This document shows, piece by piece, positions 16,070 to 23,801 of a stretch of DNA of 33,187 nucleotides. Position 1 is the first letter of the stretch. Each line of letters starts with the position of its first letter. Below the pieces are notes generated by a model. That model was not told the origin of the DNA. It saw nothing but the letters and a program-made list of their open reading frames with translations, and made no database searches. Made by a program: the position numbers and the translations under genes. The stretch comes from Saccharofermentans sp. (GTDB lineage: Bacteria > Bacillota > Clostridia > Saccharofermentanales > Saccharofermentanaceae), in contig JAKSRC010000017.1 in NCBI GenBank assembly GCA_024403855.1, positions 1 through 33,187 on the forward strand, given 5' to 3'.

Positions 16070-18414
16070 AGAAGGCCTCCTGTGCATGCAAGCACGATGA
16101 TCCTGAATAAGAAGCTTACGATCCACGCAAGAGCGCACTGCCAGAAAACAACGACTACAGCCCATTTCCAGCCGAGTTCGCGCTTAACCGATGCGATAGC
16201 TGCGACACAGGGAGTATAAAGGAGACTGAAGATGAGGAGTGTTCCGGCTTCAAGAACACCTAATACTGCAGTAATTCCGCCCTGAGCGCCGAAAAGGACT
16301 TCCAATACAGAGACGACGCTTTCCTTGGCCATAACGCCACTGATGAGGGATGTTACGATGCGCCAGTCACCAAGTCCCAAAGGCTTCATTATCGGTGCGA
16401 TAAATCCTGCAATTAATGCCATGAGACTCTCTGATGAATCGGATACAAGGTTAAATCTTGGGTCGAAGCTCTGGAGGAACCATACTACGACCGTAGCAAT
16501 AAGAATTACTGAGAAAGCCTTCTGCAGGAAGTCTTTTGCCTTTTCCCACATGAGCTGCAGGGTGCTTCTCATTGAAGGAAGACGGTAGTTCGGAAGCTCC
16601 ATTACGAAAGGAGCAGCTTCACCCTTGAAAAGTAATTTCTTATAGACAAACGAGATAAGAATTCCAATAACTATGCTGAAAAGGTAAAGTCCTGTCATTA
16701 CAAGTCCGCCCTTGCCCGGGAAGAATGCATTTACGAAGAATGCATAAATAGGAAGCTTTGCGGTACAGCTCATGAAAGGAGTCAGAAGAACTGTCATCTT
16801 ACGGTCTCTGTCGGAGGGCAGAGTTCTTGTTGCCATAACAGCAGGAACAGTACAGCCAAAGCCGATAAGGAGCGGGACTATTGAACGGCCGGAAAGACCG
16901 ATTTTCTGTAGGAGTTTATCCATAAAGAAGGCGATTCGCGCAATGTAACCGCTGTCTTCAAGAAGTGACAGGAAGAAGAACATTACAACGACGATCGGCA
17001 AGAAGCTTAATACACCTCCGACACCTTCGAAAATACCGTCAATTATCAGGCTGTGGATTACATCATTAACGCCTGCTGCAGTAAGAGCATTCTCGGTAGC
17101 GTTGGTAAGGAATGCTATTCCCTGCTCCAAAAGCCACTGAAGTCCGGCGCCAATGACATTGAAGGTAAGGAAAAACACAAGACCCATGATAAGAATAAAG
17201 ATCGGGATGGCCGTAAATTTACCTGTCAGTATTCGGTCGACCTTCTCACTTCTTGAGCGTTCCTTGCTCGCAACGGGCTTGGTGACGCACTTTTTTACAA
17301 GGTGCATTATGTAAGCAAAACGCATTTCTGCTACTGCTGCAGCCGGATCAAGGCCCGTCTCCTGCTCAACCTTTACGCGGATGTGCTCCAGGAGACCGCT
17401 TTCATTTTCGTCGAGCTGAAGCTTTTCGAGAATGAGGCTGTCGCCTTCAAGAGCTTTGCAGGCAGAAAATCTGAGCGGCAGGCCACAGTTTTCGGAATTA
17501 TCGTCAACTAAGTGTTCTACAGCATGAATTGAGCTGTGAATCGGAGAATCCGGTGCGCAGAAATCCTGTGCGACAGGCTTTTCGCAATATTTGGCGATGT
17601 GGATCGCGTGAGTTACAAGTTCATCGATACCCTGATTTTTGGCCGCTGAGATCGGTACGACAGGGACGCCCAAAGTGCGCTCCATCAGGTTGATATCGAC
17701 AGAACCGCCATTGCCGGTAAGCTCGTCCATCATGTTAAGGGCGACTACGATCGGGCGGTCGGTCTCAAGGAGCTGCATCGTGAGGTAAAGATTACGCTCG
17801 ATATTGGTAGCGTCAATGATGTTGATTATCGCATCGGGCTTGTTATCGAGAACAAAATCTCTGGAAACAATCTCTTCCTTCGAATAAGGAGACATTGAAT
17901 AAATGCCGGGAAGGTCCGTAATTACTGTATTCGGATAGCCGATTATGGAACCGTCCTTACGGTCGACCGTAACACCCGGAAAGTTTCCGACGTGCTGGTT
18001 AGCACCTGTCAGGCGGTTGAACAAAGTCGTTTTACCGCAGTTCTGATTGCCGACGAGCGCAAAAGTAAGCGTGTGGCTGTCAGGAAGCGGATTCTCGTGT
18101 TTTTTGTCGTGGTGAATACCAGGCTCGCCCAAATTAGGGTGTGTGGTCTTTATCTTCTGCTTGGGAGTGCTCGCCTCCGAAGTCGTACTATTTACCGGAA
18201 TTACTTCAATCTGGGATGCATCATCAAGTCTCAAAGACAACTCATATCCATGAATTCTGACTTCGACCGGATCTCCCAAAGGGGCAAATTTTACTATGGT
18301 TATCTCGGCGCCGGGAATGATTCCCATATCGAGAAAATGCTGACGAAGTGCACCCTTGCCGCCAACAATCTCTACTTTGCAGGATTCCCCCGCCTTAAGT
18401 TCACCAAGATTCAT
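16066..18414 (-). CDS. feoB: Ferrous iron transporter, FeoA-FeoB fusion
   Basis: This 782-aa inner-membrane Fe(II) transporter begins with a FeoA (SH3-like) domain at residues 1-75 (LDMGIIPGAEITIVKFAPLGDPVEV). A Ser/Thr/Lys/His linker (about 76-115) follows, then the FeoB G domain: G1 GNQNCGKT (122-129), G3 DLPG (167-170), G4 NMMD (about 226-229). The membrane part has two Gate regions (for example GRSIVPLLIGFGCTVPAVMATR and FMSCTAKLPIYAFFV). FeoA and FeoB are usually separate genes, and fusion is a known variant. AGAGGTGAG lies before the ATG. The gene is probably iron-controlled; a palindrome lies 16 bp upstream. Confidence 0.95.
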   Translation of the reverse strand: MNLGELKAGESCKVEIVGGKGALRQHFLDMGIIPGAEITIVKFAPLGDPVEVRIHGYELSLRLDDASQIEVIPVNSTTSEASTPKQKIKTTHPNLGEPGIHHDKKHENPLPDSHTLTFALVGNQNCGKTTLFNRLTGANQHVGNFPGVTVDRKDGSIIGYPNTVITDLPGIYSMSPYSKEEIVSRDFVLDNKPDAIINIIDATNIERNLYLTMQLLETDRPIVVALNMMDELTGNGGSVDINLMERTLGVPVVPISAAKNQGIDELVTHAIHIAKYCEKPVAQDFCAPDSPIHSSIHAVEHLVDDNSENCGLPLRFSACKALEGDSLILEKLQLDENESGLLEHIRVKVEQETGLDPAAAVAEMRFAYIMHLVKKCVTKPVASKERSRSEKVDRILTGKFTAIPIFILIMGLVFFLTFNVIGAGLQWLLEQGIAFLTNATENALTAAGVNDVIHSLIIDGIFEGVGGVLSFLPIVVVMFFFLSLLEDSGYIARIAFFMDKLLQKIGLSGRSIVPLLIGFGCTVPAVMATRTLPSDRDRKMTVLLTPFMSCTAKLPIYAFFVNAFFPGKGGLVMTGLYLFSIVIGILISFVYKKLLFKGEAAPFVMELPNYRLPSMRSTLQLMWEKAKDFLQKAFSVILIATVVVWFLQSFDPRFNLVSDSSESLMALIAGFIAPIMKPLGLGDWRIVTSLISGVMAKESVVSVLEVLFGAQGGITAVLGVLEAGTLLIFSLLYTPCVAAIASVKRELGWKWAVVVVFWQCALAWIVSFLFRIIVLACTGGLL

Positions 18415-18429
18415 AAGATTCTCACCTCT

Positions 18430-18443
18430 AAGTCAGTTGACTT
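18430..18443. promoter_or_regulatory. Palindrome upstream of feoB, candidate metalloregulator site
   Basis: AAGTCA-GT-TGACTT is a 6-2-6 palindrome immediately before the ribosome site of the FeoA-FeoB gene. A looser inverted repeat (TGAC...GTCA, 18438-18456) overlaps it and resembles DtxR/IdeR-type 19-bp boxes only weakly. A TTGACT on the minus strand further upstream could be the -35. Confidence 0.35.
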
Positions 18444-18645
18444 TAACTAACTGTCAGGCGTATTTTCTTTTGTTTGAAATGGAAAGTCAAGACCGGCATG
18501 TATAATTACCGCTTTTATTCACGGTAACTACTGTATTTTGTCGCCTTTTTTGTATGTATTTTTTGGGTATACTGAATTGGTATGGTTCTGATGCGCGAAA
18601 AGAAGGCATCATGCCCTACGACATATAACAAATGAGGTAACACAA
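18444..18645. other. Divergent promoter region between feoB and the GH43 gene
   Basis: No gene is seen in these 200 bases. On the plus strand a TATACT at about 18567-18572 could be a -10 for the GH43 gene, without a clear -35. On the minus strand a TTGACT with an AT-rich but imperfect -10 could serve feoB. No strong terminator or riboswitch structure is apparent. Confidence 0.35.
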
Positions 18646-20118
18646 ATGGATATCAAAAAGATTGTAACCGGCGCCAACCCTTACATGCCTTTGTGGGAAC
18701 ACGTCCCGGACGGCGAACCCAGAGTATTCACTTATAACGGTGAGACAAGAATTTACCTTTACGGTTCACACGATACAAAGAAAACCGATTACTGCGGACC
18801 TGATTATGTCGTATGGTCAGCACCCGTTGACGAGCCTACTAACTGGACCTGTCACGGCATCTGCTACACCGCATCCGACGGCGGCGATCTTTATGCACCC
18901 GACGTCGTTCAGAAGGGTGACACTTTCTACATGTATGCAGCAGAGAACCGCGGTTCTTCGATCATGCTCGTTACTTCAAAGACTCCCTGGGGTCCTTTTA
19001 CAAATCCCGTTAAGACAGAGCTTGGCTTCGATCCGGGTATCTTAGTTGATGATGACGGCAGAGTATATGCATACTGGGGTTTCTGCGAATCACACGCAGG
19101 CGAGCTTAACGATGACATGTGCACACTTAAGAAGGACACTATCGTTCATCACATCATGGGTCACTCAAAGCCCTTCTGGATTACTGAAGACGATGGTCAT
19201 GTAATTCCTGAAGACGGTTTCTTTGAAGCTTCTTCCCCTCGAAAAATCAACGGCAAGTATGTCCTCGTTTATTCCAAGCGTTACGAATACAACAAGCCCT
19301 CATTAGGCGTCTTCGGCAGCTGCAACGGCTTCCTTTCCTACAAGTGGAGCGATTCACCTCTTGGCGAATACAAGATGGGCGGCGATATCAGCTTTAACGG
19401 TGGTGAGATCCTCACTGATTCTGACGGCAACGGCATAATGACATACCAGTGGGGCAACAACCACGGCTCCCTCATGAAGGTTAAGGATCAGTGGTACATT
19501 TTCTATCACAGACAGACAGGCTGCAACGAATATGCCCGTCAGGCAATGGTTGAACCGGTTGATGTCGCACTTGGAAAAGACGGCAAGATCTACATCGGTA
19601 AGATTTCTTACGAGGGCGGCGAGCCTGTAAGCTCCGACGTTGTCGATCAGACTTCACAGGGTTTCTACCTTGATGGACTTGATGCTTACTCAATCATCTC
19701 AGCCGGCTACACATGCCACATGTACGATGGCCTTGGAAAACCCATGTATCAGGACAATGCTGAAGGTACAAATAAGGATAGAAGAGTTGCTCATATTGAG
19801 CCTGTTTATGAAGGTGAATCTGCACCTGTCGTAGATATCCAGAGCGGTGCTACAATCGGCTTCAGATATATCAATTTCGGTTCTGATGGTGCTGCAAAGG
19901 CTATCCTCACAGGTTCCGTTCCTGCAGGATTCAAGGTAACTGTCAGAATTGATTCTTACGATGGAAAATCAGTCGGAACAAAGACGCTTGATGCTGATTC
20001 AAACGAAGTTGTAATCGACCTTTGTGAAAAGGTATCCGGAAAGCATGCCGTTTACTTCGAATTCGTAACAGAAAATTCTGACGACAGAGCGGTTTTCGAT
20101 ACTTTCAGATTCGAGTAA
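18646..20118 (+). CDS. Glycoside hydrolase family 43 (beta-xylosidase / alpha-L-arabinofuranosidase type)
   Basis: This 490-aa enzyme of the five-bladed beta-propeller GH43 family cleaves terminal xylose or arabinose from hemicellulose fragments. The catalytic triad can be placed: base Asp22 (HVPDGEPRV), pKa-tuning Asp129 (GFDPGILVDDDG) and acid Glu194 (FFEASSPRK). The last ~130 residues (about 360-490) look like a beta-sandwich CBM6-type carbohydrate-binding module. There is no signal peptide, so it acts in the cytoplasm, presumably on oligosaccharides already imported. It begins ATG after GAGGTAACACAA and is monocistronic, ending in a strong terminator. The exact substrate is uncertain. Confidence 0.9.
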   Translation: MDIKKIVTGANPYMPLWEHVPDGEPRVFTYNGETRIYLYGSHDTKKTDYCGPDYVVWSAPVDEPTNWTCHGICYTASDGGDLYAPDVVQKGDTFYMYAAENRGSSIMLVTSKTPWGPFTNPVKTELGFDPGILVDDDGRVYAYWGFCESHAGELNDDMCTLKKDTIVHHIMGHSKPFWITEDDGHVIPEDGFFEASSPRKINGKYVLVYSKRYEYNKPSLGVFGSCNGFLSYKWSDSPLGEYKMGGDISFNGGEILTDSDGNGIMTYQWGNNHGSLMKVKDQWYIFYHRQTGCNEYARQAMVEPVDVALGKDGKIYIGKISYEGGEPVSSDVVDQTSQGFYLDGLDAYSIISAGYTCHMYDGLGKPMYQDNAEGTNKDRRVAHIEPVYEGESAPVVDIQSGATIGFRYINFGSDGAAKAILTGSVPAGFKVTVRIDSYDGKSVGTKTLDADSNEVVIDLCEKVSGKHAVYFEFVTENSDDRAVFDTFRFE

Positions 20119-20143
20119 ACCGATTATCAATTGATTATTAAAG

Positions 20144-20191
20144 AGCTGTGAAATACTTCGCCTCAAACAGGCTGGTGTTCACAGCTTTTTT
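20144..20191 (+). terminator. Rho-independent terminator of the GH43 gene
   Basis: AGCTGTGAA (20144-20152) pairs with TTCACAGCT (20178-20186), with an inner GCCT/AGGC stem in the loop, followed by a run of T to 20191. It is 26 nt after the GH43 stop. Confidence 0.88.
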
Positions 20192-20470
20192 GTTAATGTC
20201 CATTTTTGCCCTTCCTTTTGGTGCAAATTGCGATTCTCGCTATCTCGAAAAGCAGGCCAAAAAGGGACGTGCAATTTTTGCGCAAAAATACCCCCAACAA
20301 TTGCATAAAAACGCGATTTTGTGCAATTTTTGACCATTTTCGAGCGAAAAATTGCACAACTGGAAGTCGGCACGCGAAAAAGGGCACGCGAAAAAGGGGG
20401 CACGAAAAGCAAGCACTTCCAACTTTTCGACTCTTCATAAATTCATATGTCTTCAATTACACAATTTCGT
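20192..20470. repeat. Non-coding repeat mosaic (GTGCAATTTTTG and GGCACGCGAAAAA elements)
   Basis: No gene is supported here. GTGCAATTTTTG occurs at 20269-20280 and 20321-20332, and an inverted copy AAAAATTGCAC at 20347-20357 gives an 11-bp perfect hairpin with the second. A 16-bp palindrome, ATTTTTGCGCAAAAAT, lies at 20274-20289. GGCACGCGAAAAA is tandemly repeated at 20369-20381 and 20383-20395 (period 14), with a partial third copy. Short open frames are compositional accidents. Related words recur in the window's last 380 bases. Confidence 0.6.
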
Positions 20471-20472
20471 AG

Positions 20473-20478
20473 TATAAT
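20473..20478 (+). promoter_or_regulatory. -10 element TATAAT 8 nt before the start codon (leaderless candidate)
   Basis: The plus strand reads TATAAT-TCCGTCTT-ATG. The gap contains no ribosome site, and the expected transcription start falls on or within two bases of the ATG. Confidence 0.5.
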
Positions 20479-20486
20479 TCCGTCTT

Positions 20487-21629
20487 ATGAATAAGATAGT
20501 TAACTTCTGCAAAAGTAATGCCGTTTTGGTTTTATCAGGAATCCTCGCTTTGGTTTCCTGCTTTTTCGTGCACCCGGACATGCAATATGTCTCGTACATC
20601 AACACTCGTGTTTTATCGATTCTTTTCTGCCTGATGCTCGTTGTCAGCTGCCTTGTCGATATCGGAACATTCGATGTGCTTACTTCCAAACTCCTGGCCA
20701 AGGTCAAGTCAACAAGAGCCATCTGCCTGATCCTTACAGGTCTTTCATTCGTCCTTTCGATGTTCATGACAAATGACGTTACTCTCGTTACACTCGTGCC
20801 TTTCGCGATCATGCTCTTGAAGAATCTTCCCGATAAGCGCACCATGATGAACTGCCTTATCCTCGTAACCTGTGCAGCAAATCTCGGAAGCATGCTGACA
20901 CCTGTCGGAAATCCGCAGAATCTTTATCTTTACGACAACTACCACATGACGCTTCCCGGATTTTTGGGACTCACTTTCCCCTACTCGCTGATATCACTCG
21001 TGCTTGTAATCGCCGGCGTCCTTCTTATGTGCAAGAAGGCTTCTATCCCAAGCTCTGAGATCAGCAAAAGCGAATCTAAGATCCCTGCCGCAAAGCTCGT
21101 TTTGTGCATCGTTCTTTTCGCACTGAGCCTTCTTACAGTTGCAGGAATTCTCCATTACCTGATCGTGCTTCCCATAACGATCGTTGTCATTCTTATCCTC
21201 GACCGCAAAGCCTTCAAAGGCGTTGACTATAACCTTCTCGTGACTTTCGTTTTCTTCTTTATCCTCACCGGAAATCTTGGAAGAATCGACGCTATATCTA
21301 ACGCGATTCGAGCTGTTGCCGATCCTTACCCTGTAATTACGGCGATCCTCACATCGCAGATAATCAGTAACGTTCCTGCTGCAATGCTTCTTTCCGTCTT
21401 CACCGAAAAGGGCGCATCTCTCGTAATCGGTACCAATCTTGGCGGTCTTGGAACGCTCATCGCATCAATGGCAAGCCTTATCACATACAGGTTCTATGCC
21501 AAGCTCGATTCAAAATACAAGCCGGCAGCAAAAGGCTCCGGCTATGTACTCTGGTTCACTATCGTAAATGTCGTTATGCTGCTGATCCTGTTCAGTGCAA
21601 ACCTTTTACTCACAAAGATTACAGGCTGA
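20487..21629 (+). CDS. ArsB/NhaD/CitM-superfamily (ion transporter) membrane permease
   Basis: This 380-aa polytopic membrane protein has about ten hydrophobic segments. Motifs of the ion-transporter superfamily are visible: SMFMTNDVTLVTLVPF, ANLGSMLTPVGNPQNLYLY in the first half, and ISNVPAAMLLS with GTNLGGLGTLIASMASLI in the second. These form the two inverted half-sites that bind the substrate. The superfamily includes arsenite pumps, Na+/H+ antiporters and carboxylate carriers, so the substrate remains open. No arsenic genes are adjacent. The ATG has no ribosome site and lies 8 nt after a perfect TATAAT, so a leaderless message is likely. Confidence 0.85.
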   Translation: MNKIVNFCKSNAVLVLSGILALVSCFFVHPDMQYVSYINTRVLSILFCLMLVVSCLVDIGTFDVLTSKLLAKVKSTRAICLILTGLSFVLSMFMTNDVTLVTLVPFAIMLLKNLPDKRTMMNCLILVTCAANLGSMLTPVGNPQNLYLYDNYHMTLPGFLGLTFPYSLISLVLVIAGVLLMCKKASIPSSEISKSESKIPAAKLVLCIVLFALSLLTVAGILHYLIVLPITIVVILILDRKAFKGVDYNLLVTFVFFFILTGNLGRIDAISNAIRAVADPYPVITAILTSQIISNVPAAMLLSVFTEKGASLVIGTNLGGLGTLIASMASLITYRFYAKLDSKYKPAAKGSGYVLWFTIVNVVMLLILFSANLLLTKITG

Positions 21630-21701
21630 TTTTTGAATTCCCGGTGAAATCAATCGTTGCTTTTATGGTCAGGCATGGGATACCTTCTGATAATGTGGGC
21701 T

Positions 21702-22637
21702 TTATCTGCCCTCTTCTTCCCATCTCTTCAGGGATTCAACGGCTATGTCAACTGCCTGGTAAGCATAGTCACCATTGAATGTATGTGTTGCACCTTCGAT
21801 GATGTAATACTCTGAATACGGAAGCGAACATATCGCCTGGTCAGCAGTTTTTTGGGGATTACTTGCAAACGCCTTCGTGCCGGAAATAATTACGACCGGA
21901 ACATAGCATCTGGAGATCAATGGATAAATGTCTGTTCTTATAGTCTTTTCATTCTCGAACTTCATGATCTTTACGGCATAAAAGCTGGGATCCAAAAGGA
22001 TAATGCCCTTGATCTCAGTCTGTCTCATCGTGCCGACATAAGAAGTTACAAGGCCTCCCATGCTGTGCCCGAAAAGATAGATATTCTCAGGATCGACATC
22101 CGGTACTAAATATGTTCCGTCGAGTACCGCATAAAGATCCAACACCTGCTCGTAAATGAAATCTCCCAGATATTTAGGGTCATGGTAAGGCTCAGGTGCC
22201 ACGCCATTCTGGAAAAGAAACTCGATTACGGCATATCCGTGTGAAGCAAATCGCTGAACCATGGAAGAATATCTTCCGTAGGCTGAATAAAGACCGCTCG
22301 AGATAATTATCGTCTTATAGGGACCTTCACATTCAGGATATGTGATTCTCGCCTTTATCGGGTTGCCATCGCGATAAAAAGTAAGATTTCTGACTCTGTA
22401 ACCCATGCCGGGTTCTCTTGAATCGTAATCTGCGTTGAACTCAGGAAATTGCGGAACTTTCTTGGGCGTCGGCGTGGGCGGCTCAGTATCAGTAGGCTCT
22501 GTAACCGTTACCGCACTCATGACTTCTGTCATTTCCGAAATCTCAAGCGTCTCCTGCACATCCGGCTTAGTTGCACAGGATGCGAAAAGTGCTGTAATAA
22601 GAATACTTGCAATAGTGATTTTGAATCTTCCGCTCAT
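21702..22637 (-). CDS. Alpha/beta-hydrolase lipoprotein (lipase/esterase-like)
   Basis: This extracellular lipid-anchored hydrolase of 311 aa has a signal peptide ending in lipobox FASC (Cys about 21), a Thr/Pro-rich linker (about 25-60) and an alpha/beta-hydrolase domain. The nucleophile elbow GHSMGG is intact and a His lies in EGATHTFNG near the C-terminus. The Asp may be in ILLDPSF or an equivalent loop. The arrangement recalls PET-hydrolase/cutinase-like and platelet-activating-factor acetylhydrolase-like esterases, but the substrate is unknown. The gene has no ribosome site; an extended -10 (TGC-TATAAT) ends 6 nt before the ATG. It is convergent with the transporter gene, with 72 bp between the stops and no clear terminator. 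Confidence 0.85.
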   Translation of the reverse strand: MSGRFKITIASILITALFASCATKPDVQETLEISEMTEVMSAVTVTEPTDTEPPTPTPKKVPQFPEFNADYDSREPGMGYRVRNLTFYRDGNPIKARITYPECEGPYKTIIISSGLYSAYGRYSSMVQRFASHGYAVIEFLFQNGVAPEPYHDPKYLGDFIYEQVLDLYAVLDGTYLVPDVDPENIYLFGHSMGGLVTSYVGTMRQTEIKGIILLDPSFYAVKIMKFENEKTIRTDIYPLISRCYVPVVIISGTKAFASNPQKTADQAICSLPYSEYYIIEGATHTFNGDYAYQAVDIAVESLKRWEEEGR

Positions 22638-22643
22638 AGGTTT

Positions 22644-22652
22644 ATTATAGCA
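22644..22652 (-). promoter_or_regulatory. Extended -10 (TGC-TATAAT) 6 nt before the start codon (leaderless candidate)
   Basis: The minus strand reads TGCTATAAT-AAACCT-ATG. With the usual 6-nt distance from -10 to start point, transcription begins exactly at the A of the ATG. The extended TG motif explains the missing -35. Confidence 0.6.
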
Positions 22653-22707
22653 TTGAGGGATAGGAATGGCTCTTAAAGAATAACTGAAGTGTTAAAGGAG
22701 ATGTGTC

Positions 22708-22917
22708 ATGGAATTCGACCAGCTTATCAAGCGCATAAATGAACTCAGCAGAAAGTCAAAGACAGAAGGCCTGACTTACGAAGAAAAGGCTGAGCAGACA
22801 GAGCTTCGCAATCAGTACAGAAGCCTTGTCGTTGGTAATCTTTCTTCACAGCTCAATACCATGAAGATTCAGTATCCCGACGGAAGCGTCAAAGACGTAA
22901 AGAAAAGACCGGAATAA
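22708..22917 (+). CDS. DUF896 family small protein (YnzC-like)
   Basis: This 69-aa protein opens with two charged helices (FDQLIKRINELSRKSKTEGLTYEEKAEQTELR), which matches the DUF896/YnzC family of small cytoplasmic Firmicutes proteins. The family is known structurally as a helical hairpin. YneB-operon/SOS-associated members exist in Bacillus, but the molecular role is unknown. AAAGGAG lies about 9 nt before the ATG. It appears monocistronic and divergent from the hydrolase gene. Confidence 0.9.
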   Translation: MEFDQLIKRINELSRKSKTEGLTYEEKAEQTELRNQYRSLVVGNLSSQLNTMKIQYPDGSVKDVKKRPE

Positions 22918-22939
22918 TCATCGTTCCGGATTTGTTTTC
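22909..22939 (+). terminator. Weak terminator of the DUF896 gene
   Basis: CCGGAA (22909-22914) pairs with TTCCGG (22924-22929) and is followed by ATTTGTTTTC. The stop codon lies in the loop. The stem is only 6 bp, so confidence is moderate. Confidence 0.45.
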
Positions 22940-22971
22940 GGTATCTTTCATCGCGAAAATATTACGCTATT

Positions 22972-23009
22972 AAAAAACGGCGATACCGTTGAAGCAAACG
23001 GTACCGCCG
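22972..23009 (-). terminator. Strong terminator of the adhE-phosphotransferase transcript
   Basis: A 13-bp stem (22978-22990 with 22997-23009, one G-U pair in the minus-strand RNA) has a 6-nt loop and is followed by six T on the minus strand. It lies about 30 nt beyond the phosphotransferase stop. Confidence 0.88.
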
Positions 23010-23039
23010 GAACAGTAACTAAACTGAACTGATTACTTA

Positions 23040-23789
23040 TTACTCGTAATCTACGATATCAATCCAGGAATAGAGGAATTCACGCTCTTCAGGAATAGCC
23101 TTTACGCTCTGTGAAGCAGCAACGATAGGCATCCAGGACTGAACATACTGCATTGCAGTATCGCTCTTCTTGCAGAAAGTCTTAAGATACTTCTTAGCTT
23201 CTGCCTGATTACCATGTAAGCAGAAGAGAAGGTAAGATCTTGCAACATCGGCAGATGCATTACCCTGTGTAGCATGGTTCCAGTCGAGGATATAAGGTGT
23301 TCCATCGGGCTTGATGATGATGTTTGAAGGGTTGAAGTCGCCGTGGCAGAGCTTCTTATGCTTAGGCATACCTTCAAGACGTGTGTGCAAGTCGTAACGA
23401 GTTGTAGCTGAGAGGTCAGCCTCGTGAATCTTTCTTGTCATCTTGTCCTTAAGCTTGATAAGGCCGTCACATGTCTTTGAGTGCATTTCCATCTGCAAAT
23501 CTACGAACAGATCAAGATATTCATCGAACTTGTCGGGATTCTCATTAACGAGAGACATAAGTGTTTTACCTTCGATGAACTCGGAAATGATCGTCCACTT
23601 GCCATCGATCATGGTAACTTCAAGAACCTTAGGAATGTTGAGTCCTGTCTCTTCAACTCTTGCCTGATTCTCAGCTTCGTTGAGAACCATAACCTTTGAA
23701 TAGCTTTCATCGAAAACCTTCAATGCTCTGTCGCCATCGCGATAGATTACTTTGTTCTTTCTTACTGAAATAATGTTATCCAAATTCAT
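23040..23789 (-). CDS. Kinase-fold phosphotransferase (APH/choline-kinase family)
   Basis: This 249-aa cytoplasmic protein has the protein-kinase-like phosphotransferase fold. The catalytic loop CHGDFNPSNIII (about residues 152-163) and the metal-binding ILDWNHAT are intact. An N-lobe Lys in ALKVFDE and a following Glu fit the ATP site. Related enzymes phosphorylate aminoglycosides, choline, homoserine, fructosamine or other small molecules; nothing here fixes the substrate, and antibiotic resistance should not be assumed. It begins 12 bp after the AdhE stop with AAGGAGG as ribosome site, so it is almost certainly co-transcribed with adhE. Confidence 0.85.
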   Translation of the reverse strand: MNLDNIISVRKNKVIYRDGDRALKVFDESYSKVMVLNEAENQARVEETGLNIPKVLEVTMIDGKWTIISEFIEGKTLMSLVNENPDKFDEYLDLFVDLQMEMHSKTCDGLIKLKDKMTRKIHEADLSATTRYDLHTRLEGMPKHKKLCHGDFNPSNIIIKPDGTPYILDWNHATQGNASADVARSYLLFCLHGNQAEAKKYLKTFCKKSDTAMQYVQSWMPIVAASQSVKAIPEEREFLYSWIDIVDYE

Positions 23790-23801
23790 GTTGATCCCTC
23801 C

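Noticed and set aside
20192..20470. CRISPR array or retron-type RNA in the repeat mosaic
   Set aside because: Repeats are short, irregular and partly inverted, spacers are not uniform, and no cas or reverse transcriptase gene is near.
20487..21629. Arsenite efflux pump ArsB
   Set aside because: The superfamily fits, but no arsR, arsA or arsC is nearby, and NhaD/CitM-type substrates are equally possible.
23040..23789. Aminoglycoside resistance gene
   Set aside because: Only the general kinase-fold motifs are present; the context with adhE and lack of a mobile setting give no support for resistance.
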